Shown here piece by piece: positions 28,266 through 37,364 of a stretch of 64,000 nucleotides of DNA (its first letter is position 1; each line of letters begins with the position of its first letter). Position numbers and translations under genes: made by a program. The stretch spans positions 1-64,000 of the forward strand of contig NZ_JAIYCP010000005.1 in the NCBI RefSeq assembly GCF_027487935.1, in the 5' to 3' direction. A model generated the notes under the pieces. It was given only the letters and a program-made list of their open reading frames with translations, did not search any database and had not been told where the DNA came from. Origin of the DNA: Brevundimonas sp. Lineage in GTDB: Bacteria > Pseudomonadota > Alphaproteobacteria > Caulobacterales > Caulobacteraceae.

Positions 28266-29030
28266 TCAGCCCTCGACCACCGAGGGTCGGGGACGTTTCA
28301 TCCAGGGCGGTTCGGGCATCGCCCGGCGCGCCGCGGCCTGGGCCTGGGTCCAGCGCAGGTGCAGGTCGGCGAAATAGGAGTCGTCCTCTTCGATGCGCCG
28401 CTGGTCGCCGCTGAAATAGTCCCGGCGAAGGGTCAGGACATCGAACGGTGCGCCCACACCGACGTTCGACCGCATCGTGGTCGAGAACGAGATCAGACCC
28501 AGTTTCACCGCCTCGGCCAGCGGCGTATCGAAGGCCAGACCGCTCTCGAGGATGGGCTTGCCGTATTTCAGTTCACCGATCTGGAGATAGGGCGTGTCAC
28601 GGCCGCATTCGATGAAATTGCCCTGGCTGTAGATCAGGTACAGCGCCATCTGGCCGCCGTTGATCTGGCCGCCCAGCAGCATCGAGGCCGAGGTGTTCAG
28701 ACTGTCCGCCTCAAGCGCCGGGGCGATCGACAGCCGCACGCTGCGCAGGGCGTGGCCCAGGATCTGGGCACACCGGAACAGGGTCGGTGCCGTCTCCAGT
28801 GTCTCGGCCGGCTCGCCGACGTTGAGATGGACGCCTTCCCGCGCCATGGCGAGGGCTGTCTGGGTGACGGAGAGATTGCCGGCCGTGCAGATGCCCAGCA
28901 CCCGCTCGCCCGGACGATCGACGACATGCAGCTTGCGATAGGTCGAGATGCTGTCGACGCCCGCATTGGTGCGCGTGTCAGCGATCATCGCCAACCCGTC
29001 CTCCACCAGCATGCCCACGCAATAGGTCAT
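28266..29030 (-). CDS. Anbu-type proteasome-like peptidase
   Basis: Start 29030 gives a 254-residue protein beginning MTYCVG. Removal of Met leaves Thr1 as nucleophile, with Asp17 in IADTRT and Lys32 in TYRKLH at the positions expected of proteasome beta and HslV subunits. This placement argues against the alternative ATG at 29048. Anbu proteins form open ring or helical assemblies in the cytoplasm; their native substrate is not settled. It is the last gene of a four-gene operon with transglutaminase, alpha-E and ATP-grasp proteins, the known Anbu neighbourhood. Confidence 0.88.
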   Translation of the reverse strand: MTYCVGMLVEDGLAMIADTRTNAGVDSISTYRKLHVVDRPGERVLGICTAGNLSVTQTALAMAREGVHLNVGEPAETLETAPTLFRCAQILGHALRSVRLSIAPALEADSLNTSASMLLGGQINGGQMALYLIYSQGNFIECGRDTPYLQIGELKYGKPILESGLAFDTPLAEAVKLGLISFSTTMRSNVGVGAPFDVLTLRRDYFSGDQRRIEEDDSYFADLHLRWTQAQAAARRAMPEPPWMKRPRPSVVEG

Positions 29031-29104
29031 GCGGCGCGCAATCCCCACTGCCCGTCCGTCATGACGTGCAGGCTAACAGATTCCCGCGACGGATAACCCA
29101 TGGC

Positions 29105-29932
29105 CTATGCCTGCTGCTGTTCCTGTTGCATGTCGGCATCACGCACGTTCAGCCGCACCGCCAGCCGCTCGCCCCCGCCGCCGTAGCTGGCCCCGCGCAC
29201 GGGGGCCGCACCGCGATAGTCGAGGCCGGCCGCGACCCTGACATGGCGGTCGGTGGCGCAGATGCCGTTGGCCGGATCGAAGCCGACCCAGCCCAGATCG
29301 GGAATCCAGGCCTCGGCCCAGGCGTGGGCGGCTTCCTGATCGTCCCTGCCGTCACGGCGCAGCAGATGGCCCGAAACATAGCGGGCCGGGGTGCCCATCT
29401 GCCGCGCGCAGGCGATGAAGACATGGGCATGGTCCTGGCAGACGCCGCGCCCCAGGGCCAGGACCTCGGCCGCCGTATGGGTGGGGGTGGTGACCCCGAC
29501 CTCGAATGCCACCGAGCCGTGGATGCCGGCCATCAGGCGGTGCAGCCGCTCCAGCGGCGGATGGGCCGAGAACTCCGAGGCGAAGACCCCGATCAGCTTG
29601 TCGCGCCGCGTCAGGGCGGTGTCGCGCAGGAAGACCAGAGGTGACAGCGTCTCCTGCCCCGCCGGAACGACCCCGGCGGTGTCCGTGGTCACCACCTCGC
29701 CCGAGACCCGCACCGTCAGGCTCTGGGTCGGTTGTTCGGTGTAGAGGGTGTGGACGATGTTGCCGAACGCGTCCTCGGACCGGTGCAGCCGCGCGTCGAC
29801 GTCCGTCTCGACCCGCCAGTTGCGGACCTGCTGGGCCTCGGAAGAGCGGGGCGTCAGTCTCAGAGTCTGGATGATGAAACGCGCCGCCCGGTCGTAGGCA
29901 TAGGTGGTCGCGTGGTCGATACTGATGCGCAC
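29105..29932 (-). CDS. Transglutaminase-like cysteine protein (Anbu-operon type)
   Basis: The 275 residues start with the bacterial transglutaminase N-terminal beta domain (MRISIDHATTYAYDR). The catalytic core has Cys in LGRGVCQDHAHVFIACAR, His in AAHAWAEAWIPDLGW and Asp in GFDPANG, so the full Cys-His-Asp triad is present. No signal peptide is seen, so it should act in the cytoplasm as a protease, amidase or transpeptidase. It lies three bases after the alpha-E gene and 74 bp before Anbu. Confidence 0.9.
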   Translation of the reverse strand: MRISIDHATTYAYDRAARFIIQTLRLTPRSSEAQQVRNWRVETDVDARLHRSEDAFGNIVHTLYTEQPTQSLTVRVSGEVVTTDTAGVVPAGQETLSPLVFLRDTALTRRDKLIGVFASEFSAHPPLERLHRLMAGIHGSVAFEVGVTTPTHTAAEVLALGRGVCQDHAHVFIACARQMGTPARYVSGHLLRRDGRDDQEAAHAWAEAWIPDLGWVGFDPANGICATDRHVRVAAGLDYRGAAPVRGASYGGGGERLAVRLNVRDADMQQEQQQA

Positions 29933-29935
29933 GGA

Positions 29936-30868
29936 TCAGCTCAGATACTGGTCATGGATGGCCTGGCCCAGCCGGCCATTCTCGGCGAGGAAGGCCTGGA
30001 TGTATTCGTGCAGCCCGGACTGGAAGATGTCCTCCATGCGCGAACTGTCGAACGCCCGCATCCGCTCGGCGGCCAGCCGCTGCGCCGGGCCGCGTCGGCC
30101 ATAGTCATTGGCCAGCCGTTCCAGATAGCGCACGATCGAGGCCTGGCAGCTGGCCAGCGAGCGCGGCATCTGCCGGTTCAGCACCAGCAGGTCGGCCACC
30201 AGCCAGGGCTTGACGCTGTCGCGATAGACCCAGCGATAGGCGGTCAGGGCCGAGACCTCACGCAGCAGGGTGGTCCACTGGAAATAGTCCAGCTGCCCGC
30301 CGACCCGTTCCCCCTCGGGCAGCAGCAGATGATATTTCACATCCAGCAGCCGGGCGGTGTTGTCGGCCCGCTCGATGGCTGCGCCCAGCCGCAGGAAATA
30401 GTAGCCGTCGTTGCGCAGCATGGTCCGGCTGGTCGCACCCTCGACGGACAGGGTGACGGTCTTCACCCACTCCAGAAAGCGCGCGAACTCGTCACGCCGG
30501 GTCGGCTGGCCCTGTTCCTCCAGCCCGTTCCAGGCCCCGTTGATCGCCTCCCAAAGCTCGACCGTCAGGGCGGTGCGGACCGAGCGCGCATTGGTCCGGG
30601 CGCGGGTGATACAGGCGGTGATGGACGAGGCGTTGTCGGGCGCGAAAGCCAGATACTCCCGCACCGACTTTTCGGTCGGCGACCGGCCGAGGGCCTTGGG
30701 TGCGCCGGCCGAGGCCAGGGCGCTGGCCCAGACCGTCTCGGCATCGCCGTCGCCGCGCGTCGGAATGGCGGCAAGGCGCAAGGTCGCCTCAAGGATGCGG
30801 GCGAGAAAGTCTGCCCGCTCGATATAGCGGCCGGTCCAGTACAGGCTGTCTGCGGTTCTGGAGAGCAT
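29936..30868 (-). CDS. Alpha-E domain protein (DUF403)
   Basis: Start 30868 (MLSRTADSLYWTGRYIERAD) overlaps the ATP-grasp stop by ATGA and gives 310 residues. The protein is almost wholly helical, with the conserved N-terminal YWTGRYIERADFLARIL and central FLRLGAAIERADNTARLLDVKYHLLLP segments. The biochemical role of alpha-E proteins is unknown. They nearly always accompany circularly permuted ATP-grasp and transglutaminase-like partners and are thought to help build a small peptide or amide product. Confidence 0.9.
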   Translation of the reverse strand: MLSRTADSLYWTGRYIERADFLARILEATLRLAAIPTRGDGDAETVWASALASAGAPKALGRSPTEKSVREYLAFAPDNASSITACITRARTNARSVRTALTVELWEAINGAWNGLEEQGQPTRRDEFARFLEWVKTVTLSVEGATSRTMLRNDGYYFLRLGAAIERADNTARLLDVKYHLLLPEGERVGGQLDYFQWTTLLREVSALTAYRWVYRDSVKPWLVADLLVLNRQMPRSLASCQASIVRYLERLANDYGRRGPAQRLAAERMRAFDSSRMEDIFQSGLHEYIQAFLAENGRLGQAIHDQYLS

Positions 30869-32280
30869 CAGACGTCCAGCACCCAGGTGTCCTTGGTGCC
30901 GCCGCCCTGGCTGGAGTTGACCACCAGCGAGCCAGGCTTCAGCGCCACGCGGGTCAGGCCGCCGGGCGCGACCCTGACCCCTTCGGGGCTCGACAGGACG
31001 AACGGCCGCAGATCGACGTGACGGCCGTGCAGCTCGCCCTTGTCCAGCGTCGGCGCGGTCGACAGATCGAGCGTCGGCTGGGCGATGAAGTCGTCGGGAT
31101 CGTTGATCAGCTTCTTGCGGAAGGCCTCGATCTCGGCCCTGGTCGCGGCCGGTCCCACCAGCATGCCGTAGCCGCCCGATCCGCCGACCTCCTTGACCAC
31201 CAGCTGGTCCAGTTTCGACAGCACCTCCTTCAGCGCCTCCGGCTCGCGGCAGCGCCAGGTCGGGACGTTCTTCAGGATCGGCTCCTCGCCGGTGAAGAAG
31301 CGGATGATCTCGGGCATGTAGGTATAGACGGCCTTGTCGTCGGCGACGCCGGTGCCGACCGCATTGGCCAGGGTCACCGTGCCGGCCTGATAGGCGGTCA
31401 TCAGACCCGGAACGCCGAGGCTGGAGTCCGGCCGGAAGGTCAGGGGGTCGAGGAAGTCGTCGTCGATCCGCCGATAGATCACATCGACCTGCTGACGGCC
31501 CTGGGTCGTGCGCATGAAGACCTTGCCGTCGTCGACGAACAGGTCGCGCCCCTCGACCAGATCGACGCCCAGTTTGTCGGCCAGGAAGGAGTGTTCGTAA
31601 TAGGCCGAGTTGAACGGCCCGGGCGTCAGGACGACGATGGTCGGATCCGCCCCCGCCGCCTCGGGTGCCGACCCGCGCAGGCTGGCCAGCAGCATGTCGG
31701 TATAGGTCTCGACCGGCCGCACCGGATAGTCGGCGAACAGGTCGGGGAACAACCGCATCATCATCTCGCGGTTCTCCAGCATGTAGGAGACCCCGGAGGG
31801 GGTGCGGCAGTTGTCCTCCAGCACGTAGAAGCCGTCCTCGCCGGTCCGCACCAGATCGACGCCGGCGATATGCACCCAGACCCCGCGCGGGGGCCGTCGG
31901 CCCTGCATCTCGGGCACATAGTGGGGATTGGTCAGGATCAGCTCGGCCGGGACGATGCCGGCCTTCAGGCATTCCTGGGCGCCATAGACGTCGGCCAGGA
32001 ACAGGTTGATCGCCCGGACCCGCTGCGTCAGCCCGGCCTCAAGCCCGGCCCATTCAGAGGCACCGATGATGCGGGGAACCACATCGAACGGGATCAGCCG
32101 CTCGCTTGACTCGGCATCGCCATAGACGGCGAAGGTGATCCCCATGCGGCGGAAGAACAGCTCCGCCTGACGCGACCGCGCCTGCAGCAGGCCGTCGGGG
32201 GCGTCGGCCAGCCAGCGCGCAAGTCCGCGATAGCTGTCGCGGACTCCCCCGCCGTCACCGGACATTTCGTCGAAGGCCAT
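30868..32280 (-). CDS. Circularly permuted ATP-grasp type 2 protein
   Basis: The 470-residue protein matches the DUF404/DUF407 ATP-grasp type: QRVRAINLFLADVYG near residue 85, then PPRGVWVHIAGVDLVR, FYVLEDNCRTPSGVSYMLENR and the late VKEVGGSGGYGMLVGP nucleotide-binding loop. ATP-grasp ligases join a carboxylate to an amine using ATP; a peptide-like product is suspected for this family but not shown. As first gene of the minus-strand operon it lies next to the repeat-rich gap at 32281-32697. Confidence 0.9.
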   Translation of the reverse strand: MAFDEMSGDGGGVRDSYRGLARWLADAPDGLLQARSRQAELFFRRMGITFAVYGDAESSERLIPFDVVPRIIGASEWAGLEAGLTQRVRAINLFLADVYGAQECLKAGIVPAELILTNPHYVPEMQGRRPPRGVWVHIAGVDLVRTGEDGFYVLEDNCRTPSGVSYMLENREMMMRLFPDLFADYPVRPVETYTDMLLASLRGSAPEAAGADPTIVVLTPGPFNSAYYEHSFLADKLGVDLVEGRDLFVDDGKVFMRTTQGRQQVDVIYRRIDDDFLDPLTFRPDSSLGVPGLMTAYQAGTVTLANAVGTGVADDKAVYTYMPEIIRFFTGEEPILKNVPTWRCREPEALKEVLSKLDQLVVKEVGGSGGYGMLVGPAATRAEIEAFRKKLINDPDDFIAQPTLDLSTAPTLDKGELHGRHVDLRPFVLSSPEGVRVAPGGLTRVALKPGSLVVNSSQGGGTKDTWVLDV

Positions 32281-32697
32281 GCTGCTCCCGTTGCAACGTT
32301 CTTGCAGCGTGGCCCGACAAACGGGGCTGGCGCAACAGGAATGTTGCGCCGCCCCGAGGGTTCAGTGGCTGCGCAACAGCCTGACCGGACCGTCGTGGTT
32401 CGACCGGGGGAAGCGCGCGCCTTGTCATCCCCGACGGAGCGAAGCGGCGATCGGGGACGGACCGCCGCCCCTCTTTGGCCACGCCCGGACAGCCCCCTTG
32501 GGCTGAGCCGGGCGACAGCCTGCGGACACCCGGACAGGCGGGACGGAGGCTGAACGCCCCTGCCAGACGTCATACATTTGCGTGACCGCCACCCGGCTCC
32601 CGGCTCAGCCCTGCGGGCTGTCCGGGAGGGGTCAGGGGGGGATGCGCGCCGTCCCCGATCTCCGCTTCGCTCCGTCGGGGATGACAAGTTGGGTCCA
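32281..32697. other. 417-bp gap filled mainly by a palindromic repeat element
   Basis: No gene is supported here. Most of the space (32421-32688) is an inverted-repeat element. The first 140 bp must contain the promoter of the Anbu operon, but no clear -35/-10 pair could be chosen by eye. Confidence 0.5.
32421..32688. repeat. 268-bp nested inverted-repeat element, 40-bp outer arms
   Basis: The outer arms 32421-32460 and 32649-32688 are reverse complements with one mismatch. Each contains CGGAGCGAAGCGG-type hairpin sequence. Inside, CCCGGACAGCCC...GGGCTGAGCCGGG at about 32485-32513 recurs inverted near 32592-32622. The nested design resembles composite REP/BIME or MITE elements. It differs in sequence from the element at 22186-22321. 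Confidence 0.8.
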
Positions 32698-32946
32698 TCA
32701 AGTCAGTTGGTGGGTAGGTCCTGAGCGACGGCAGTCCCGACCGCACTCAAACGCCCCGGAATCGGTCCGGCCATATGCCGCAAGCGTGTTTACGGCTGAG
32801 GCCCTGCATTGTTCGAAGGTCTCGAAACATCCGATCTCCACGGAGTGCGTGAGATTTCCAGCATTGGGATATACCCAGCCGGTCCACTGGTCCGGTTGAC
32901 CACAACCGGCCATGCTCAGTAGCAAAATGGCCGTAGTGGCGCGCAC
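32698..32946 (-). CDS. Small cysteine-rich lipoprotein, function unknown
   Basis: An 82-residue product with a short N-terminal signal and lipobox LSMAGC (Cys15), so a mature lipoprotein of about 68 residues. Four further cysteines in IGCFETFEQCRAS and FECGRDCRR could make two disulfides. It begins two bases after the S9 peptidase stop on the same strand, so it is probably co-transcribed with it. I do not recognise the family. Coding is supported by the lipobox, the tight spacing, and the fact that the repeat element stops ten bases beyond its end. Confidence 0.6.
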   Translation of the reverse strand: MRATTAILLLSMAGCGQPDQWTGWVYPNAGNLTHSVEIGCFETFEQCRASAVNTLAAYGRTDSGAFECGRDCRRSGPTHQLT

Positions 32947-32948
32947 CC

Positions 32949-35393
32949 TCAGTCAGCCGTCCGCGGCCCGGCGTTCTTGAGATACCGGTCCAGCCAGCGG
33001 GTCATCTCCCACTGGGTGTGGCCGACCGACTCCCGCGCGCGGTAGCCGTGGGCCTCGAGCGGCAGGACGACGTAGCGGACATTGGCACCATTGCCCTTGA
33101 GCGCGGCATAGAACCGCTCTGACTGGACCGGGAAGGTACCGGAGTTGTCGTCGGCCTCGCCGTGGATCAGCAGGATCGGCTCATTGACCCGGTTGGCGAA
33201 GGTGAAGGGCGACATTTCCGTATAGGTGTCGCCTGCCTCCCAGTAGGTGCGCTGCTCGGCCTGGAAGCCGAACGGGGTCAGGGTGCGGTTGTAGGCACCC
33301 GACCGGGCGATGCCGGTGCGGAAAAGGTCGGTGTGGGCCAGAAGATTGGCGGTCATGAAGGCCCCGTAGCTGTGCCCGCCGACGGCGATGCGGTCGCGGT
33401 CGGCGACGCCCATGCCGACAACCGCCTCAACCGCCGCCTCGGCGCTGGCGGTCAGCTGCTGGATATAGGTGTCGTTGGGCTCGGCCCCGTTGACGCCGAC
33501 GATGGGCATCGACGGGTCGTCCAGCACGGCATAGCCCTGGGTCAGCAGGAACAGGTGGCTGATGCCGCCCGGCCGGGTGAAGCGATTGGCGGTGTCGACC
33601 ACCTGACCCGCCACGGCGGCGTCGGTGAACTCGGCCGGATAGGCCCACATGACCAGCGGCAGCGGCCCGTCGCGGTCCTTGTCGTAGCCGGCCGGCAGAT
33701 ACAGCGTCCCGGACAGCTGCACCCCGTCGGCGCGGGTGTAGCTGATCAGCTGCTTCGTCACCCCGGCCATCTGTGGGGCCGGATCCGGGAAGCTGGTCAG
33801 CGGCGTCGCATCGGCGTCCAGATCACGGACAAAGAGGTTGGGCGGATCGTTGCGGGTCTCCCGCCGCGTCACCAAGCGGCGACCGTCCTCATCGAGGATG
33901 CCGACGACACTCTCATAGACCCCGTCCGCCGAGGTCCATATCCGCTCCATCAGGCCGGTGACCAGGTCCATGCTCGACAGGAAGGGATACTCCCCCGCCC
34001 GCGTCGCCCCGGCACCGGTCATGAGCACACGGGTGCGGTCGGCGGTGAACCGCATGACCGGGAAGCCGCTGGCATTGGGTTCGGTCACCGGGGAGCCCGG
34101 ATCGTTGTAGCGGTCCTGATAGTTCCGCTCCAGCAGGACGCGTTCCTGTCCGGGGTTCGACGGATCGACCAGATAGCGGGTCTCGCGCCGGCTGTTGAAC
34201 TGTCGGCTGACGACCAGGGCCGTATCGGCATCGCCCCAGACCATGCCGGCGAAGCGGTCCTTCAGATCGATCAGCGGGGTCGGTGCAGAGTCGAACGGGG
34301 CTTCGAGGGTGAACACCCGGTCGCGCACCTCGGCCGGGGTGCGGGGATCGCCGCCGTCCTGGGCCTCGACCCAGACCAGGGTCGAAGGCGCGTCGGCCCG
34401 CCACTGGGCCGAGCGCGGGCCCGGTGCCACGGAGTCGAACGGCGTCGGGATGTTGTCGCGCAGCGGCAGGTCGGCGACCCGGTGCACGACCACGCCCTCC
34501 ATATCCGTCACCAGAACATCGGCCGGGAACAGGGCTGCGGGGACGACATAGCTGTAGGGCCTGCGCACCCGGGTTTGCAGGACATAGCGACCGTCCGGCG
34601 AGACGCCCGACGCCAGATAGACGGCCGGCACCCCCAGCGTGCGCGCCTGCCCGGCCAGCGGGACCAGGGTCAGCTGTGAGGTGAAATAGTATTCGAACAG
34701 GGCTTCGTCCCCGGCGTTCGACAGCAGGTCCTGATAGGTGCGGGCGGGGGCCGTGCGGCCGAAGCTTTCCTCGACGATCGGGCCTTCAGGCGGACGGCTG
34801 ACGTCCGGGGCCGGGCCACGCCCCTGCGGCGTCATCCGGACGACCAGACCCGAACTGTCCGGCAGCCAGTCGAAGGCCCCGCCGCTGGCCGCATTGACCC
34901 GGGCGTCCGTCAGCTTGCGCGCGCTGCCGCTGGCCACGTCCACGACCCACAGCTCCAGCCCGGTCGGCGCATCCATCAGCAGGGCGACCGAGCGGCCGTC
35001 CGGCGACCAGCCGGGTGAGAGGAAGCGGGAATTGGCCGGCAGGCTGACCGCCTGCGCGGGTCCGCCTGCGACGGGTTGGAAGCTGAGGCCTGTCAGCCAG
35101 GTCACCCGGCTGTTGGCCTGGCCGTTGTTGCGCGGATTGATCCGGTAGCCGGCCAGCCGCAGCATCGGCTCGGCCATTTCGGCGATGGGCGGCAGGTTGG
35201 CGCGCTCGAACAGGGCCAGCATCGTCCGGTCGGGCGACAGGCTGGGCGTCGGGGTCGGGCGGGTGTCGAGAATCTCGGCGATCGGGGCCGGCGGCTGCTG
35301 ATAGGTCCGGCCCTCCTGCGCCAGCACGGGGCCGGCCAGGGCGGCCAGCAGCACAAAGGCGGGCAGGGCCCGGCCGAGCAGACGATGACGCAT
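32949..35393 (-). CDS. Secreted S9 family (prolyl oligopeptidase/acylaminoacyl-type) peptidase
   Basis: The 814 residues start with a signal peptide ending near PVLAQ. A propeller domain with SPDRT and WSPDGRS repeats precedes the hydrolase domain, which has the nucleophile in VGGHSYGAFM, Asp in HGEADDNSG and His in LEAHGYRARES. The layout and length resemble glutamyl-endopeptidase or acylaminoacyl-like S9 enzymes more than DPP-IV. It would degrade peptides in the periplasm or outside. The small lipoprotein gene follows with a two-base gap. Confidence 0.88.
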   Translation of the reverse strand: MRHRLLGRALPAFVLLAALAGPVLAQEGRTYQQPPAPIAEILDTRPTPTPSLSPDRTMLALFERANLPPIAEMAEPMLRLAGYRINPRNNGQANSRVTWLTGLSFQPVAGGPAQAVSLPANSRFLSPGWSPDGRSVALLMDAPTGLELWVVDVASGSARKLTDARVNAASGGAFDWLPDSSGLVVRMTPQGRGPAPDVSRPPEGPIVEESFGRTAPARTYQDLLSNAGDEALFEYYFTSQLTLVPLAGQARTLGVPAVYLASGVSPDGRYVLQTRVRRPYSYVVPAALFPADVLVTDMEGVVVHRVADLPLRDNIPTPFDSVAPGPRSAQWRADAPSTLVWVEAQDGGDPRTPAEVRDRVFTLEAPFDSAPTPLIDLKDRFAGMVWGDADTALVVSRQFNSRRETRYLVDPSNPGQERVLLERNYQDRYNDPGSPVTEPNASGFPVMRFTADRTRVLMTGAGATRAGEYPFLSSMDLVTGLMERIWTSADGVYESVVGILDEDGRRLVTRRETRNDPPNLFVRDLDADATPLTSFPDPAPQMAGVTKQLISYTRADGVQLSGTLYLPAGYDKDRDGPLPLVMWAYPAEFTDAAVAGQVVDTANRFTRPGGISHLFLLTQGYAVLDDPSMPIVGVNGAEPNDTYIQQLTASAEAAVEAVVGMGVADRDRIAVGGHSYGAFMTANLLAHTDLFRTGIARSGAYNRTLTPFGFQAEQRTYWEAGDTYTEMSPFTFANRVNEPILLIHGEADDNSGTFPVQSERFYAALKGNGANVRYVVLPLEAHGYRARESVGHTQWEMTRWLDRYLKNAGPRTAD

Positions 35394-35458
35394 GATGAAC
35401 TCCCCAAACGACCGGCCCCGACGGGCTGCGGCACGCTAGGGTCCGGGCAAGGCTCCGG

Positions 35459-35956
35459 TCAAGGCGCGGGCGGCGCCGGTTCCTGACCTGTGAAGCGCAT
35501 TTCGCGCGCCGCCATCCAGGCCTCGCGCACGCCCTGCCGCGGCATGTCGACCCCGAAGACCGCCAATTGTCCGACCCAGACGCCGGATATCTGCTGGACC
35601 GTGCCCTGCAGCCAGGACGGGGCCTGCTGCCGCGACCAGTTCAGGGGCGAGACGGCGTTGAACACGAGCAGGAAGGCCGCACTGACCAGGATCGTGCGGC
35701 CGGCCCAACGGCGATCGCGGGCGGCGAGGCCGTCGTCGTCCAGCGGTGGGGCGGGTGGAAAGGCGAACCGTCCCAGCGCCACCAGACGGTTCTCACGGGT
35801 CGGCAGGTCATGGGCTTCGGCAGGCTGGTTCCCGTCGCTGCAAGGATCGCGCGCGCCGGACGGCAGACCGTCGTCCAGCGGCGGAAAGGGCGATTCCGGC
35901 CGGTAGACCTGAAACGGCTCCAGGGGGATTTCAGGGGGATCGCGTTCGTCGGTCAT
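35459..35956 (-). CDS. Proline-rich single-pass membrane protein, unknown function
   Basis: This 165-residue protein has an acidic, Pro-rich N-terminal half (about 1-85), one clear membrane helix (TILVSAAFLLVFNAVS, about 90-105) and a C-terminal domain with WSRQQAPSWLQGTVQQISGVW. It starts seven bases after the MBOAT stop, so it belongs to the SGNH/MBOAT operon. Its placement suggests an accessory or scaffold protein for surface acylation. I recognise no family. Confidence 0.7.
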   Translation of the reverse strand: MTDERDPPEIPLEPFQVYRPESPFPPLDDGLPSGARDPCSDGNQPAEAHDLPTRENRLVALGRFAFPPAPPLDDDGLAARDRRWAGRTILVSAAFLLVFNAVSPLNWSRQQAPSWLQGTVQQISGVWVGQLAVFGVDMPRQGVREAWMAAREMRFTGQEPAPPAP

Positions 35957-35963
35957 CGCCGCC

Positions 35964-37364
35964 TCAGAACTGGAAATAGATGAAGGGGGCCACGCCTTCG
36001 GGACGGACGGCCTCGACCAGCAGGATGGCCGCCCCGATCAGCAGACCCAGGGTCACCGACGGTGCCGCCTTCAGCCGCTCGGCCACGCCCTCGATGGCGC
36101 GCGGCGGCAGCCAGTGCATGGCCAGGCCGCCCACGATCAGGGTCAGCAGCAAGGGCGTCAGCGCCGTCACCGGCCCGACCCGGCCCAGCCCCTGCAGCAT
36201 GGCCATGGCCAGTTCGAAATTCTCGGCGCGGAACAGGATCCAGCCGAGGCAGACGATATGGAAGGTGACCAGCACCCCGATCACCGTCGGCACCACCTTG
36301 CGGTCGCCGAAGGCCGCCCGGCCCAGCCGCTCGATGACCTGCACCCCGCCGTGCAAGGCCCCCCAGGCGAGGAAGGTCCAGGCCGCCCCGTGCCAGAGCC
36401 CGCCCAGGACCATGGTGATGAAGACGTTGACGCAGGACGAGACCAGCCCCTTCCGTCCGCCACCCAGCGGCACATAGAGATAGTCCCGCAGCCAGCTGGA
36501 CAGGCTGATATGCCAGCGCCGCCAGAAGCTCTGCAGCGAAGACGCGCGGTACGGCTGGTCGAAATTGCGCGGGAAGGAATAGCCCAGCAGGGCGGCCAGG
36601 CCGATGGCCATGTCCGAATAGGCCGAGAAGTCGCAATAAATCTGGACCGCATAGCCATAGGTCGCCGCGGCGATGTCGAACCCGGAATAGGCAGACGGGT
36701 CGAAGAACACCGGATCGACCAGGTTCACCGACAGTTCCGACGCGATCACCGTCTTCTTGAACAGGCCCCAGACGATCAGCAGCAGACCATAGGTCGCCAT
36801 CTCCCGCGTGAGCCGCGGGACCCGGTCGAACTGCGGCAGCAAATCCGAGGCCCGCACGATCGGCCCGGCCACCAGATGCGGGAAGAAGCTCATCAACAGC
36901 ATGACGTCGAGCAGGCTCTTCGCCGGGGGCGTCTTGCCGCGATGGACGTCCACGACATAGCTGATGCCCTGGAAGGTGAAGAAGGAGATCCCGACCGGCA
37001 GGACGATCTGCAGCAGCGGCAGGTCCCGCTCCCAGCCGAACCGCATGAGCAGGTCACCGGCCTGTTCGATGAAGAAGCCGTAGTATTTGAAGAAGCCGAG
37101 GATCAGCAGATTGGCCGCGACCCCGAGGCCGACCAGCGAGGCCTTCTTCGCCCCCGGCTGCCGTGCGATCAGCGCGCCGACGCCCCAGTTCAGCACCGCC
37201 GAGGCGATCAGCAGGGCGACGAAGCGCCAGTCCCACTGGGCATAGAAGAACCAGCTGGCCAGCAGCAGGAACAGTTTGCGACGCCCGTTCTCGCGATCCA
37301 GCGACCAGGCGGTGAAATAGACGAACAGGAAGAAGACGCCGAAGGCGAGCGTGGGGAAGAGCAT
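35964..37364 (-). CDS. MBOAT family O-acyltransferase (AlgI-like)
   Basis: The 466-residue polytopic protein shows AlgI/DltB features: LFPTLAFGVFFLFVYF at the start, LPVGISFFTFQGISYVVDVHRG, FDQPYRASSLQSFWRRWHISLSSWLRDYLY and the active-site histidine in LGGLWHGAAWTFLAWGALHG. Such proteins carry acyl groups across the inner membrane to acetylate exopolysaccharide, peptidoglycan or other glycans. Two SGNH hydrolase genes precede it in the operon, matching AlgI/AlgJ- or PatA/PatB-like systems. Confidence 0.92.
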   Translation of the reverse strand: MLFPTLAFGVFFLFVYFTAWSLDRENGRRKLFLLLASWFFYAQWDWRFVALLIASAVLNWGVGALIARQPGAKKASLVGLGVAANLLILGFFKYYGFFIEQAGDLLMRFGWERDLPLLQIVLPVGISFFTFQGISYVVDVHRGKTPPAKSLLDVMLLMSFFPHLVAGPIVRASDLLPQFDRVPRLTREMATYGLLLIVWGLFKKTVIASELSVNLVDPVFFDPSAYSGFDIAAATYGYAVQIYCDFSAYSDMAIGLAALLGYSFPRNFDQPYRASSLQSFWRRWHISLSSWLRDYLYVPLGGGRKGLVSSCVNVFITMVLGGLWHGAAWTFLAWGALHGGVQVIERLGRAAFGDRKVVPTVIGVLVTFHIVCLGWILFRAENFELAMAMLQGLGRVGPVTALTPLLLTLIVGGLAMHWLPPRAIEGVAERLKAAPSVTLGLLIGAAILLVEAVRPEGVAPFIYFQF

